64,000 nt of DNA. Source: Cylicocyclus nassatus (lineage: Eukaryota; Nematoda; Chromadorea; Rhabditida; Strongylidae). The stretch covers positions 47,698,941 through 47,762,940 of the forward strand of contig CATQJL010000112.1 in the NCBI GenBank assembly GCA_958299035.1. Direction: 5' to 3'. The notes beneath the pieces are model-generated. The model ran no database searches. It was not told the DNA's origin and worked only from the letters and a program-made list of their open reading frames with translations. Shown here piece by piece: positions 1 through 14,200 of the stretch. Both the position numbers and the translations under genes were made by a program. Each line of letters begins with the position of its first letter. The first letter of the stretch is position 1.

Positions 1-8
1 TTTGATTA

Positions 9-45
9 CCAGACCAAAGTGCCGCTTCGCGGCACTTTGGTCTGG
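9..45. repeat. Self-complementary left terminus of the hAT-like element
   Basis: A 17-bp perfect stem (CCAGACCAAAGTGCCGC and its complement) surrounds a TTC loop. The element end is therefore a hairpin in its own right, as well as being inverted relative to the other end. Confidence 0.9.
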
Positions 46-2388
46 CCGTGTGTGGAGTGGGATGTGCGTTAAAGTTTTGCGATTATTTCTCCGCCATACG
101 TTATGTCTCACAGATGCTTGCTGATCGTGGGAACTCCATCAAGTGAAGCCTAAATGAGTTTTACATGTTTGTTGCTCATAGCGTGTACGACCTCTTAGGA
201 CCGTAATAATTTCGCTTATCGAAATTGTGAGACGATGTGTAAAGCCGCAAGAATGACGTAGGATTTGGTTTTGTCAGTGCTTGCTGTCGGGCAGTTGGTG
301 ACGTTAAAGGCAGCCGCTCAACAGATCGGCGACTTGTATTCGTCGTTCTCGGTTCTCCTGGATGGGCGAACTCCAAAATGTGCTTTGCAGCTTCAAAACA
401 TATCAATAACTCGCTTTTCCAGACGTAAAAAAAGGAGGGTGGAAGACGAAAGGCCGTCCTCTAGGAAGCGATTGGCTTGTATAGCCTGGTTGGGTAGAGA
501 CATCGTACCCATCTTGACGGTAATTAGATTATGGTTCCACTAGCCAATCGTTCTACGAACGGACGAGTTTTCGCTATCCGCCCAAAAACAATTTCCACGT
601 CCGAAAAAGCAAGCTATTGATATCTTTAAAAGCTGCAAAGCACAGATTAAGACTCAGCTCTTCCAGGGGTGCCAAGAACGACGAATATCCCAAGGTTGTC
701 ATTCTGCCAAGCAACTGCTTTTGAGTTGTAGTGTCTGAAAGGCAGAACCTATGCGCAGCTGGCATGAATCAAATCAAAAGGATAGTTTTCAGCGAACCAA
801 ACCTGAAGGGAAATAGAGAGTTCCTTGCCAGATTGCACGTAAAGTCCCCCCTTCCGTTCCCCCACCTTCGTTCCCTACTCTCGAAGCTTATTAAGCAAAA
901 CTGTCTTTTCATTTCGAAAGGCTTTCCTAATAAAGTGCCCACAATTTTTGAGTGTTCTTCGATCAAAGATATCCTCAAAAGGTGAGGTGACCTGACTCTC
1001 CAACTTTTCTTATTTTGTCACTTGTTTCTCCCATATGGTTTTCAAACACATAGAAACATTCTGCTGGCCTCAAGCTTCTCTCAGAAAAATGCTTAAGGAT
1101 TCATTATCGTTAGTTTTGACAGATTGAATCCTTATCTTATCTCTTCTCAACACCTCTTTCTTATTCTGAAAGCCATATTTGAAGTGCTTACCCTTTTCTT
1201 AGAAAAACTTCAGTAGAGTGCCCACAGTCCTCTATAACCCTTCTCTTCTTCGGAATTTGCGAAAATCATACCACAATACCTACCTTTACCTTATCCTTGA
1301 AGTTTCAGGTCGAATACATTTCAAAAATGCATGCATACGCAGCCCATGGCGCTAACCAAAACCGTCAAGAAAAGTTTCCTCGATCTTTTTTTTCTTCGAA
1401 GAAAAACGCTCCGGATTCACTCTTACTGACAAATTCTTCAATATCGAAGTTTTTCTGCTAAATCTCGTCCAAACTCGTGATCTCTGATATTTGTGAGCAA
1501 ACCCCAAATTTCTTTTGCAGGCGGTTTTAATCGATGTTACCACCGACTGGGTTCAGCTACTTGATGATTGCACTCTGTTAGTTTTGGCTGTTGATCAACA
1601 TCATTTAAGACAGGCATCTGCATGATGAGTCATCAGCTCGGTACGCCTGCAAGGGCGCAAACCGACAAACTTGTTTACGTCCACAGTCTCCCTCCGCGGG
1701 GGGGGGGGGTGTTACAGAATGACCAATGCGCTTTATTATATCCTACTCTATATAAAGCGCAAGCACCCCCATATGACTCAGCGCGTTTGTCGGCGTAAAC
1801 AAGTGTGTATGTCGGATCCAACGAACGACCAAGTGATCCTTGGAATGTTGGATTCAGAGAACGATCAATCAGTGATCCTTGACATTTACCAGACGATCCA
1901 TGCGTAAACAACTACTCTTAAAAGCTTCTAGAGACGGTATGATGGTTGTGAGTACAAAAGTACAGTCTAGAATACATGTTGAATGAATAGTCTCTCTTCA
2001 CATACTCCACTTAGGCTTCCAATCCATCGACACACTCGATCTCAAATTTGTTAGTATCTTCTACCGATTTGACACTTTTTCCAGTTGCTCTGTCATTGAC
2101 ACGCACCATTCCCTGTAATCTCGCTTTCAAAATAACATTCATTTCAGCAAATATATGCCTAAATTCTGAGTGCCATAGCCGCCTTAATTTTGCCTTCAGA
2201 ATAACATCTTTAAATGTATGGGTGGCTAAGGTTTTGAGTGCTATAGTCGTGTTTTGATCCTTGCTTCATGAGCCAAATTTGTGCAAAAAATCCTTTTCAT
2301 AAAAAAATCTCTGGACACTTCAGCTGAACTTTTGAGCCTCTTTTCTGCTCTCTTTAACCTTATTAAGCTATCGCTTTGAACTCCCATT

Positions 2389-2882
2389 TGCAAAATGATT
2401 CTCAGTGTTGCATTCACCATGTGTGAAGTTTTTTCGCCGTATGCTTCAATCCATACTCTTCGAACAATTACAACCTTTTGTATAGCTTCTTCAGAGCCGT
2501 TATTTTTAGAAGAAAGAAATAGAGCAACTATGCCTTATTACTTAAACAAAATGATTCTCAGTGTTGCATTCACCATGTGTAAAGTTTTTTCGCCGTATGC
2601 TTCAATCCATACTCTTCGAACAATTACAACCTTTTGTATAGCTTCTTCAGAGCCGCTATTTTTAGAAGAAAGATATAGAGCAACTATGCCTTATTACTTA
2701 AATTACCTATCACCAACAAAACTGATCAAATGGAATAGTCATTAGGAATTTCGAAAATCAAAGTAGTAAAATCATCTATCGAATTATACTTAAATTACCT
2801 ATCACCAACAAAACTGATCAAATGGAATAGTCATTAGGATTTTCGAAAATCAAAGTAGTAAAATTATCTATAGAATTATAAA
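2389..2882. repeat. Two adjacent tandem duplications
   Basis: A 156-bp unit starting at 2395 is repeated at 2551 with a few substitutions. Immediately after it, a 92-bp unit starting at 2699 is repeated at 2791. Both lie inside the hAT-like element. An open frame runs through the first pair, but only because the unit has a length divisible by three. I do not consider it coding. Confidence 0.85.
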
Positions 2883-4611
2883 CCAGTGAACTCATGCTAT
2901 CCATACTTAGCGACCATTATGTCATATGTATCCGATGCCCTCAGATACAATGCTTTAAGAAGTCACAGCCCCTGAAGAAGTAAAGAGGAATAGATCTCCT
3001 TCCCTCTTGAAAATCAAAGTCTGTTGATGACGTAGGTTTTTTGGGGCCAACCCAGTTCCGGTATGGCTATATCAGTCTCTAAAGAGTTCTTTCATAAAAA
3101 AAAAACTTTCACCTTCGCTTTGGTTGCATGAATGAAATGAAAAAGCGTCTTTCTTTTGAACGAACATTCCACTGTTCATTTTACAGTACAATCTGCAGTG
3201 TAATGACAGTAAATATAGCTAATGCTGCTGCAGAGTCATGAATATCGGGAGCACGTACGATCACTTTTCAAGACGCTATGCTTTTCGTATTACTTTCCGC
3301 ACACCAATAATTTCATTCATTGAACATCAGTGGAAGCTTTCCTAATGTCACCACTCAAATTATAAAAAAAACAACACCTTTTTGAAAGGATATCAGCGTG
3401 GTGATGTCCTCGAGCTCCTAAAAATTGGATGCAAAAAGCTCCTTAGCTAGGAAAGCGTGGATTCATCAGAGCTCCACCTCAGAATTTCGGATTTTTTGAA
3501 ACTGAAAATCCTACGATTGATATTCATTGTCACTGCATACAATTTTGTCTGGATCAAGGAACACTATATTAACTGAATTGTGCACGCATTTCAAAAGTTC
3601 CCAGCAAAGGAAGAAAGGATGTGATTACCACTCAAAATTGTTGAATCTGAAAGTCTGAATCTACACTAGAACCTTTCAAGTGGATAAGTTGAATTCCCTT
3701 GCTGCTTCAAATTTGAGGAAAAGAGTAGTTGCAAAAATCGGGACAGTGAAGCTCGGAGGGCATTCCGGGGGAGCAATATGAACAACCTGGGTGGAGATAG
3801 TTTTTCAAGTATAGAGTATCTTGCAAAAAAATCGGAGAGAAACTTTGGCAGATCAACATACAAGTGGAAGGGCAGCTTCGAGCAAGATGAACTCATGAGA
3901 GATCGAAGTAGACCTAAACGGCACGGAAAATTATTGAGGATCTGCAAGAAAAAAAAGAATTTTTCAGGATTTTTGAGTGAAAAGTTTGGGAACACTTTCA
4001 AAAAACTCAGGCGTATGCAAAATGCAAGTTCTTCATGAAAAATTAAGCATTTTGTAGAGGTGGGAGGATAAATTTGTATGAAGCAGGAAGATTTATGCCA
4101 CTATAGTTATGGCCTCTGTGATGATTTTGCTAGCATGTGGGATGATGACCTCTGGGGTATCTTTGGCAACATGTGGGATGGAGCTTTTCAAGCTTAATTT
4201 TGTCAAACGGCGAGTTTCTTTTTGGTTTGTGTGCTGGAAACAGACTATTACTTATCTTGCTAACCACGCTGTCTCAGCAGCCGTAACCACCGATTCGCTA
4301 CCGATACTAAGACAAGGAGGCCAGACGCTCGCGATACCTGTATATATATGTAATCAGCGAGACAGATGATGTTTCGGCAGATGTTCAGAGTCTATCACTT
4401 AGGCGCAATTTATAGCAGAACTACAAGAAGGCCCTAATTCAAAGTCCCGTAAAGGAGCATTTTCCACGCATGATATGATCCTTTACGTTTAAGAAACAGT
4501 GTCAATGATTCTCTAGAGTAGTTGCGTAGGACCGCTTTAGGTTAGGGGGAATGGTGCCAAACTCTGATCTGATAGTCTCAAATTCAAACATATCCCACTT
4601 CACACATACAG

Positions 4612-4648
4612 CCAGTCCAAAGCGCCGCGAAGCGGCGCTTTGGACTGG
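4612..4648. repeat. Self-complementary right terminus of the hAT-like element
   Basis: A 17-bp perfect stem (CCAGTCCAAAGCGCCGC and its complement) surrounds a GAA loop. It differs from the left hairpin at a few paired positions, and both sides of the stem changed together (AGACC/GGTCT against AGTCC/GGACT, GTGCC/GGCAC against GCGCC/GGCGC). That pattern suggests the stem itself is preserved. Confidence 0.88.
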
Positions 4649-4658
4649 TTTGATTATA

Positions 4659-5327
4659 TAGGGCGTCCCAAAAAAATGTGTCTACTGTTTGATTGTTAGT
4701 AACTCTCTTATAATACAGTCTTTCGAGGAGCTTAGAGTACCGTTTTGTAGAGCTGGCTTCAACTTAGATTTACAGTATGGAGCGAATTGTCAGTTACTCT
4801 TCATTACTGTAGGATCACGGTAGAAACTTCAAGTACGTGGTGTCATTGTGAAAAAAGTTGCCGTTTCAAAAATTTTCAAAAAAAAGGTGGAAACTTGTGT
4901 AACAGGGTTTTCGTGGACGCTGAGATCAATACTCACCTATGTACAAGATTGCGAAGCTTTCCGGTGTAACCGCATTTTTTGGGGACTTTGAAAAAACGGC
5001 CGCAACCGCTTACTTTGCATAACTTTTTAATGAAGCATTATAAGTTGCGAATTTCACTTCTAGAATCAGCAACTTCAACCAGCCCAGTGTGAAAGTTTTC
5101 AGGCTGTTTTGTTTCCTTTCTAAGGCAAAATATGACCTTTCATGGCTCAAAATCCTCTTTGAAGTTTCTGTCGTTTGTAATCCTGCAGTAATAAAGAGTG
5201 ATTGGTGATTCGCTCTATGCTGGCTGAAGCTAGTTCTACAAAATGGTACCTGAAACTTCTTAGAGGACTTCATTACAAAGGAGTTATTAACAGTCAAACA
5301 GTAGACATTTTTTTGGGACACCCTGTA
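4659..5327. mobile_element. Mariner/Tc1-type MITE, family with GTGTCCC termini (copy 1)
   Basis: The ends are inverted (agggcgtcccaaaaaaatg at the left, ttttttgggacaccctgta at the right) and flanked by TA. The inverted similarity runs inward for more than 100 bp and contains the family hallmark cattactgtaggatcacgg. Related full copies lie at 25312-25993 and 47485-48165. No transposase frame is present. It sits only a few bases beyond the target duplication of the hAT-like element. Confidence 0.8.
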
Positions 5328-5445
5328 GTTTACAGTTGAGCGAAAAGCTCGTGTATGGATTTAGCAATGCTTGTGGACCTGAATGCAAAGTTTCCAATTT
5401 TTTTTCGGACATTTTGGAAGTAGTATTTGTATAGGCGTAACTCTT

Positions 5446-5796
5446 CTATATTTTACCGTGATCTTACAGAACTGAAGAGTAGTAGGCAATCCGTTTTGTA
5501 TGTAAATCTAAGCTAAAATCAGCCATACATATGGTAATTATAGTCCGCGAAGGCTGTTCAGGCAAGTGAGTCATCAGCAAATTCATGATCAAGCGATAAG
5601 TTTTTTAGGACACTTTTTACTTGCGCTTAAATGGTCGATTTGTGCAAAACTTCGCAAGAACAAAAAATATTGTCAAAGGTGCCAAAATAAGCACTCGCCC
5701 CATAACGTATAGATTTACATAGATTAGATTTTAGATTTACATACAAAACGGATTGCCTACTACTCTTCAGTTCTGTAAGATCACGGTAAAATAGGG
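5446..5796. repeat. Foldback remnant related to the GTGTCCC MITE family
   Basis: About 60 bp around 5448-5509 (accgtgatcttacagaactg and on) return as the reverse complement at 5728-5790, separated by about 220 bp. The arms resemble the inner terminal repeats of the MITE at 4659-5327, so this is probably a decayed relative. Confidence 0.6.
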
Positions 5797-8272
5797 ACCC
5801 AAGCCGCTCGAGCCGGCCTACTTCAAATGAGACGGAGAAACCGCTTTTCACTTAGAAAATTGCGTAATAATTGTTAGTCATACGTACTTTGAAATCTTGA
5901 AACAATGATGTAATGCATTCTCTTCATTGCAAAGAAAAAACATTCATCTCATCAAGGAATGCAGAACGCGTCATTTGTAAACGATGAGAACATTGCCACA
6001 TTATAACTTCTGATGCTACACACGTCTAGAACCACGGTAATAAATAGTCAATAAATTAAAAAAAACGAGCATCTTGCAAATCAACACCTACACAACCGAG
6101 TAACATCATATAAGATAGATAAAAATCAGCTGACTGTGTGTGCAGAAAAAAGTAGAGGAAGTGCTGTTGGATGACCGAAAAACGCCATGATTGGTGGGGG
6201 GGGGGCTACGATACTGTTGAAAGCATGAGTAAAAATATTTTCGGTTGCACGAATTATCATATAGTTAACTTTATGGTCAATCAAACGTGTAATCAACGGA
6301 ATATTCGACCCTAGGTAGTGTACTTTGACGTACGTTGTACGTTACTTACAAGCAAATGTAACCGGATCATTGAAATTGGATAAAGGGAAATCTACGTGAT
6401 GTGAAAGCGTTGCGAGAGACGATAGTAGCCTTACTACAAGATAACAAGTACAATTCAACATTACAATCGATAATATAAAACAGTTAAGTGCGCACGAATC
6501 ACTGCAACATTCGGCTAGTAGCGGAGCAGATCAACTTTAGAGGACACAAAAATAAGAAAAAAAAAGAAAGCAATTGTGCTGAGACATTCGAGCGAGAAGA
6601 TTAGAGTGAGACGTGAGACGAGGAATGGCGGACGAACTGCTGGATATTGGGCAATATGCAGGTGCCACACATGCATTTGGTTGGGTTGGCTGACGTCGCA
6701 TGGCTACCGTAGTCCACACACACTCGGATTACGGTATTCATGCAAAGCTCGTCGACAGAACACGCCACGCAGGCCATCACTTCGCGCGCGGTTAGACTCG
6801 CTCTCCAATGCTTCGTTAGAGACGTGTCTGAACAAGTAACGACACGTCAAACTACAACCTACACACGTACACGCAGGACACAACGCATGCGCTGATTTGC
6901 AATGGGCAAACGTAGCAAACTATGACTTTGTACGCAATTGCAGAAAGCAGCAAGGATAGCCATAAATCTGCAACAATGTTTGCCCATGGCAATTCAGATC
7001 ATGTGTAGTGAAAGCGATCTAATACAAAAGCATTGACCCGTTAACGATCGATTCAGCAAGGCAGTGTGGCACTAAATTATTGACAGCCATACAAAGAACA
7101 TACAAAAGTGATAAGATGCATGCAAGTGCAGCAGCAAAAATGAGAAAAAATGCCCCAGAAAATTTAGAGCCGGGTTTTGGTCACCTTCAGTATGGAAAGA
7201 TAGCAACTTTGTATATATATGTATCAATTCTGAGAAGTTTTAGTGCATTATATATGGCTATCTCATAGTGCACTTCGATTTTATTCCTAAACGGATGGTA
7301 AGGCCTTGATAATTATCATGAGAAGTTCTCATTACTCCTGCAAGCACCAGAATAACTCGATTCAATTTCTCGGTCCATCACCTATCAAAAAATAGTGCGT
7401 GGCGCGTTCACTCGACTGTATAGAAAACACGCTTCCACTGTAATCTACGCGTGTTGGCTAGCAAGGGCAAATGACTTGGACATTTGCCAGCACTATAATA
7501 TGCTCACGAGCAGCAATTTAGATGATTATGACAGATAGAGAATTCTAGTACTAATATAGAAGCTCTGGCAAGCACCCAAACCGTTTGCTATATTTGACCA
7601 TTGGGACCAATCGGGATTGCATAGCATAGGCGAATGGTCGCATGCAGAGATGGGGTGCCACTGCGAACGTTGCACGTGTTTCTCAAATTAAATGCACTTG
7701 CAGCACTCTAGGGCTGGTCCAAAGTTTCTCGTGCCAGCGCCGTTTCAGTGTCGTGCCAGCTCCGCGCCGGAGTATCGATCGATCCGTACGACTCCATGTG
7801 AGTCCTGGCACGACGCCGGAACGGCGACGGTATATCGCCGGCGCACGAATAATCTGGACGTTGCCTAATCGTCTGCTCCCTTTTTCAAAGGAACTGCCGT
7901 ACTCGTGTGCAACGATGTCCTTTCTCTGCGTACACTGACCCGCCTATACTTTGGCACTTATCAGCTTCCATAATTGAAAGAAACTCCCAAAATCCGGCTC
8001 GAAAGTCATAACGGGTAAGTTTGGTGTATAATCTATTGCGAGTTTTCAAATACAAAAAATTCAACTTTTCTTTTCTAATAGATAATGAGTGCTGCTAAAA
8101 GATCTGTACGACCCATAATCAATGAAGTGAACTTAAACATGCAGATTAAATAAAACACTAGGTGGTGAAGGCAAAGCAGAAGCACACTACGCAAGACATC
8201 TTGTTACGAATGTGCGCTGTTTCTGCTGCTGTTGTTGTTGCGCACTCTCTCGTTTCCCGTATGTGGCGTTCT
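5797..8272. other. Non-coding stretch 3' of the kinase gene
   Basis: No coding exon, RNA gene or clear transposon is recognisable here. The part nearest 8272 should hold the 3' UTR of the kinase gene on the minus strand, but I could not fix a polyadenylation signal. A GC-rich segment at about 7730-7860 has short inverted repeats around cgtgccag and cgtcgtgccagg. Confidence 0.4.
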
Positions 8273-11200
8273 TTATCGTTGTTCTTGTTCTTGTTCTTGT
8301 AGCTGTTCATCTATGAAGGGGATTTCATCGAGAAGCTCTGGCGATATCGTCATCGACGGTTCGCGCTCGACAAAGATCTGAACACACACTGCCAGCTCAC
8401 CACCACCAACTCATGACCAGATGCTTTTGAGAATGTAGTACATGTCTTTCTGTATGAGAAACACTGCTTTGTTAGATCTGTCATGGTTACAGCGGAAGAG
8501 GTTCAAAGTTAGGAGTCATGGACTTCACATCACTTGAGAACTGCAAAGAGGTAGCGATGTGCGTACAAAAAGTGTGAGCTGTGCTAGTGAGTTTCCTAGA
8601 AGTACGATCTGAGGTCCCACTCCTGGACAGACGTTACAGTAGTTCTCAGTACAGAAACCCACACCACATTCAGAAATTCTTTGAAGAATAACGCCAAAAC
8701 TCGTGCAAAATCACATCCGTGTGTTCATGCTTGTACGAGTTGTCGCGTACTTCCCGCCACGAAGCTCACCACCACCTTCACCAACAACGCACACAATAAT
8801 AACGGAAGCCATCAACACACGCAACATGTGTTAAATTCGAAGTCACAACACTTTTGCATGCTTTTGAATCGGTATGTGTAACAACAACGGCAAGCAGCGA
8901 ACAACTCGTCCGCTCTCAGATCTGCAGTGTTTTTAGGAAGGAAAAGATGAGATTTGCGCGCAATAGCGATCAGATACGGGTATTATATGCAGCGTTATTT
9001 ACAGTTGGCCAGGCATTGGTTTACTCACAAACTCGTCTTCTTCCTCTTGAAGCACCTCTTGCTCGTCTGTTCGATTTGAGCTTGCAAACAGTCGTTCCGG
9101 CTATAAAAACTAGTTTAATAGAAAAAAAGAAAGATCTGAGTAACTGGGCTCTTTACAAACTAAAGTAACCAACTAAGCCATTTCTCGAGCACCGGCTCAT
9201 ATGATACATCAAAAAATTCAAGTCCAAATTTTGGCCCAATCACAATTCTGCCGAAAACCAGAGGAAAAAATCGGTTGGATAAAGTGTAGTGTTTTTACTC
9301 AGGAAAAAATGAAGCATGCAAGGTGCTGCACTTGTCTCACCGCCTTTGAGGCAGACAAATGATCTAATACCGCTTATGATTCAAAAACAATCGGAGAATG
9401 AACAAAAGCAGATTACACAAATGATCTGACAAAATACAGCTGATGGGATGATCAAAAGCAAAAAATAAATAAATTAAAATGAGAACTAACCTTTTTCTCC
9501 TTCTTCTCCGAGTTGTTTCGATATGCTGTCCGCACTGATGGACGAGGAACACTTGTACTAATTACCGGATTGATATCACGAGTAGAAATAGGCGCATCTT
9601 CGTCTCCAACGCTTTTCCGCGGACGACGCCGCGATGGTGACTGTTTTAAAGCTGAAAGAAGAAAAAATGCATGTAAAGTAAGGAACACCTATCTACCGAA
9701 TTAAAATATGGACTAAATTGCGCAAGAAGTAGGCTTATGATACTTCTTGCGCAACCGCAGTTACCGAAGCGGCAAAGTCTTTCGTGGAGCATTCAAGCGC
9801 AAGCTGATGAGAAAAGGTATAACGTCGTAACGTAGTATTTGTTTGTCTGCTATCATTACATCCGAAAAACTCAACAAAGATATTCACCTAATCGAATTAG
9901 TCAGATAATAAACGGCTTACGAAAGATAATCATTGCAATAAACCGTTGAAAAATTTTTGTCCAATTAAATACATAGAGATTAAATATACTAAATCCGATA
10001 ACTTGTCTTTGAAGGCAGAGGCTCGGGAAAGTTGCAATCGCGAGCTTTCCACCCCTTCTTGGCCTTCTAGATGCGCTGAAAGGGCTGTGCTTGGAAAGTC
10101 AAAAAAGTGTTTTTCCTGGCGTTTTCCGCTCTTGAAGATTGCTGGAGAGGTGGGCGAGCGATCGCGACTGAGTTGATTTGGCTGCATGAGCCCATCAGTC
10201 AACTGCCGCCGAAATGGGTGGAGTTAGAGTCTCCTGCAACAAGTCGCTGTTTTGGCGGTAATCGCTCGCCCAGCCCCTTTAGCAAACTCCAAAGTCGGAA
10301 AACGCCAGAAAAGCACTTTTCTGTCTTTTCAAGCACAGTCCCGTACTCAATCCAGAAGGCCATGTGATGGTGAAAAGCCGGCAGTGGCAACTGTCGAACC
10401 ACCGTCTTGTTAGCGACGAAAATTTTCGGCATCATAAGAAATAAACTAAAAAGCCAAGGTAACTAGCTCATCAAAAACAAGTGCAAGTTCCTTTCCGCAC
10501 AAATTCAATCTAACACCAAAATCTTAGGAGTGCAATTATACTCCAAGAAAGACTTGCAAAACGATACCACACGTGACAAACCGATAATAAGATGAGAAAA
10601 AACCACCATCACAACCCATATCCTCACGATACCGCCAAAAAAATTGATCAGCAAGCAAACTTATCGATAGACAAAAAAACTTAGTCTCTTGGTCCAGATG
10701 ACATGCCATGCCACTACTTCTATTCTAATTGTTTCCTATGTTTCAGAACGTTGCAAGGACGTAAAGAATCAAAAACCGCAGTTACGTCGACTTTGGCATG
10801 GTTTTGATGAAATAAAGCAAAGGGGAGATATCAAAATTCCAAATAAAAGCCGTCAATTTGTAAAACTACAACATAACAACATTCTAATGAAGTGAAGGAA
10901 CTCGGAACTTCCACCCAAGTTCTTCCACTTTGCGACAACATTCAAAAGTTCATATATACCGAGATAGGAGTGAACCAGAGTACGGAACTTGCCGTTCGCC
11001 CTGCGCGCGTCGGCTGTAACGAAACACACGATAGTATAAATGCGATAGAACTTGATACGTAATCACGAGAAAACCATCAACTTGATTTGATACATTTAGA
11101 AACTGACACATAAAAGCGAAAATTGAAATGTTTAAAATAATTAAAACGATGACAGAATGCCATCCAAAGATGAAAGCACTATCAGGCTTTCACATTTCTT

Positions 11201-14200
11201 TGCAAGCAATGTAATAAACTAAAAGCTGAAAGATAACTAAACTGCATAAAGGTCTAACAAGGCTCATCATATTCAACATGCTTTAGAAAATGTTACCTGG
11301 TCCTTTCTTAAATACATGTTCGGTCATGAAGGATAAGAAACGTTGAGCATAGAAGCTGGGGTTGTGGACAGAAATGGAGTCCTAAAATATAATTAGTAAA
11401 ACGAAAGATCCAACAAATCTCTGAAACATAAAAAAACATGGCAAAGATATACAGAAAAGACGAATGTATGTGGGGAAACTGTAAAAGCACAGCTTTTAAA
11501 TCTGTAGAAGCATGCTAAAATGACCAACCCCATCATGCAAGATAGCCTTCCATGTATGCTCCATCTTCTTCAATAATCGATAATTTTGAAGAATGTCGAT
11601 TATTCCTGCAAGACACATACATATGTCATCGGGATATATTAGTTCCTAATGGGCACACATGAAATGAAGAAAGTACTGTGTCTATAATTATAGGATTGCT
11701 CACCTAAGAATAAAATCAATCTATCGCCGTTAGAATTCCTCGCCGGAACCCCTCCTGGCGGAACAGAAGCTTCAAACTCGGATTGATCCCATACAGAAAA
11801 TTTGGTTTGCAGTGGCTATAAAACTTTGTCTTTTTTACGAAAGAAAAACCTTGAACTGATTGCCAGCGAAATCTAACCTTTTTCCGTGGCTCCCCTTCTC
11901 CTCGACTAGTACTGGGTAAATCATCAACTTGTTCCATGTCGTCTTCGCTGTCTTGCCGTGACGCCTGATTTCGACCACCTGGTGTCAACTCAACATTGTG
12001 TATACCAACTAATAACGAATAGTCCATGATTTTGAAAGCTTCCAAAACCTAAAAGCTCCATGATTGCTTGACGGAAGAAGCTCAAAAATCACTGACAAGG
12101 CAATCGCGGCTTATCGTTCGCAATAAACTATCATACGAGACTGGATCCATTATGAGGCCTTCATGTGGATGATTTTCGAGAAAATCTAAGTCCTTCAGAG
12201 TAGGGGAGGCCTGAAATCCACTATCAGTAAGGAAGTAAAACTAACAAGTCCTCTAAAAATGCTGTACCTTTGCCCTTTCCATTTTCGAAGCTAATCGCTT
12301 GTAAGTGGATCCCTTGAGATCATATTTCTCATGCATCGTTACATTTTGGGGCAGTAAATTGTTCATCACTAACAAACGAATATTCTTACCCAAACTCTGA
12401 ATGTATTTCAAATGTGTAAATAATAACAAAGACCAATAAGTACAGTGAGATTTTACCTGGTAACAAAATAATCCAAAAAACTTCGGCAATAACGTCTTTG
12501 GATTTTGTTGGAGATTCTGTAAATAGCGTAACGAATCAGTTACCAATATAGAATCATAACTTTACACCACAAAGAAGATCAGTGAAGCGTTAATGAACCT
12601 TACCATATAATACCCGGGTAACAAGTTCTGTAGAAAATCCGCTTCTTTGTGTTGTACGGTTTTTATAATAAACTGATCATCTTGTGAAACATAAAAAATC
12701 GATCCTGAGGCACCAGCGTTCGACAATTCTCGCAACGGTTCCGTACATGTAGATCTCTGCAAGAAGCTGATCTTGCAGGACTTTCAAGCGATGCATGAGT
12801 TTTCATGACCGCATGGGTTCTAAGAAACTTACCAAGAAATCGGCAGGTTTTATATTGAATAGCTCTCTAAAATAACGAAACGCAATAGGCGCGTAGGTTT
12901 TGAAACGGAAATCACCAAACGAATGCGATGGTGTCGTCGCAGAACCTGCCCTAAAAAAGATACCTGCCATTCAGGAAACAGCATTTGACAGATAACCACA
13001 CAACAATGGCTTTTAAAGAAAACGAAAAGAGACAAAAAGGTCAGAATGCAAAAAGGATTCACTTTTGTGAGGGATATCGAAATTTGACAGCTACCGCAGA
13101 TGAAAGGGTAGACTGAGCACAGGCTCAGAAAATGCAAGATTGTGATGTAAACTCCTTCATTAAACAAAGAAAACAAATCTTCAAACTTAGTTATTGCCAA
13201 AAAAATAGAAGTGTGATGTTGACAGATGCGCCTTGAAACAGATTTGAGATATGCTTCCCGTAAACTCTTTTTTTCATACAATAAGTATGGCCTTTCTAAA
13301 GGGTGATGAGCGATGGTTAGAACATGCAAAATTGTCAAAGTTCTTCAGCTGCTAAATTCAAATCGTGCACCATGTATAATGACCATCGGTCGGTTATTAA
13401 TGATGCAATTAACCGAAAAGTATGCGAAACTTGGCGGAAAAACCTGCATAAATCCCAATAAACACTGATACTTTTGACGTAGACTGTAACACACTCGAAA
13501 ACTCGGAATGATTAAACGAAATTGGACAATAAAAAAAATGCCTTCAACGTGTAAAGAAAGAGCAAACTGCAAATACCTTTCACTGTTAGATGTTTACGAA
13601 GCTGATCAAACCAAAAATTCAAAGAAAAAATGCAAAAAAATGACTACATACTTGTCGTTTTTCTTTTTTGAATTTTTGCGATAAGTATTAAAGGAAAATC
13701 AATAAATTAGTACTCACGCTGGAAATGCTACGCTTTCGATTTTTTGAAAATCCTGTACAAGCAAATCTCGGGAAGGTCTCGAGGCTAGACTACCGATGGA
13801 GTTGGCTATCCCCAACTGGATTGCGCTCATCAACGCATTGGTCGGCACCTTTTTGTAGCTGACCTAAACTACCAGAAAGTTCATAAGCGGAAAAGTCAAC
13901 TATGAACTGTAATTTCTTGAAACTCGAATATATTGGAGGTAAATGGATCGCCTATGCTTAACTCCCTCATTACTGCTTATAACAGACAAGAATTATATCA
14001 AAACATAGGCGAGGAAGTAGAAACACGCATAGTAGTCAATCGTTAGCAATTAGTAGGAAGTGGTCCTCTATGGTATTATCTATTCAGCAACGGGAGGAAA
14101 TTGCTCAGAAAAATTGGAAAGTTCACTGTTTAAGCATATCCAAACAACACGTAAAACTCGCGAACACTATCGACATCAGATTCAATCAAAAAATTGTAAA

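Larger units (their letters stand above)
9..4648. mobile_element. hAT-like non-autonomous DNA transposon, 4.64 kb
   Basis: The two ends are inverted copies: a 37-nt terminus beginning CCAGACCAAAG at the left and its counterpart ending CTTTGGACTGG at the right. The similarity continues inward for about 25 bp (tgtggagtgggatgtg against catatcccacttcaca). The octamer TTTGATTA lies directly outside both ends (1-8 and 4649-4656), a perfect 8-bp target-site duplication. An 8-bp duplication is typical of hAT elements and also occurs in P elements. No reading frame inside resembles a transposase, so the copy looks non-autonomous. Two local tandem duplications lie inside (2389-2882). Apart from these I see nothing recognisable in the interior. 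The superfamily is inferred only from the duplication length. Confidence 0.8.

Noticed and set aside
2395..2745. 116-codon frame with an internal repeat
   Set aside because: Created by a 156-bp tandem duplication in phase. No conserved features.
3666..4038. Overlapping frames on both strands inside the hAT-like element
   Set aside because: Neither shows transposase motifs, and the frames overlap antiparallel.
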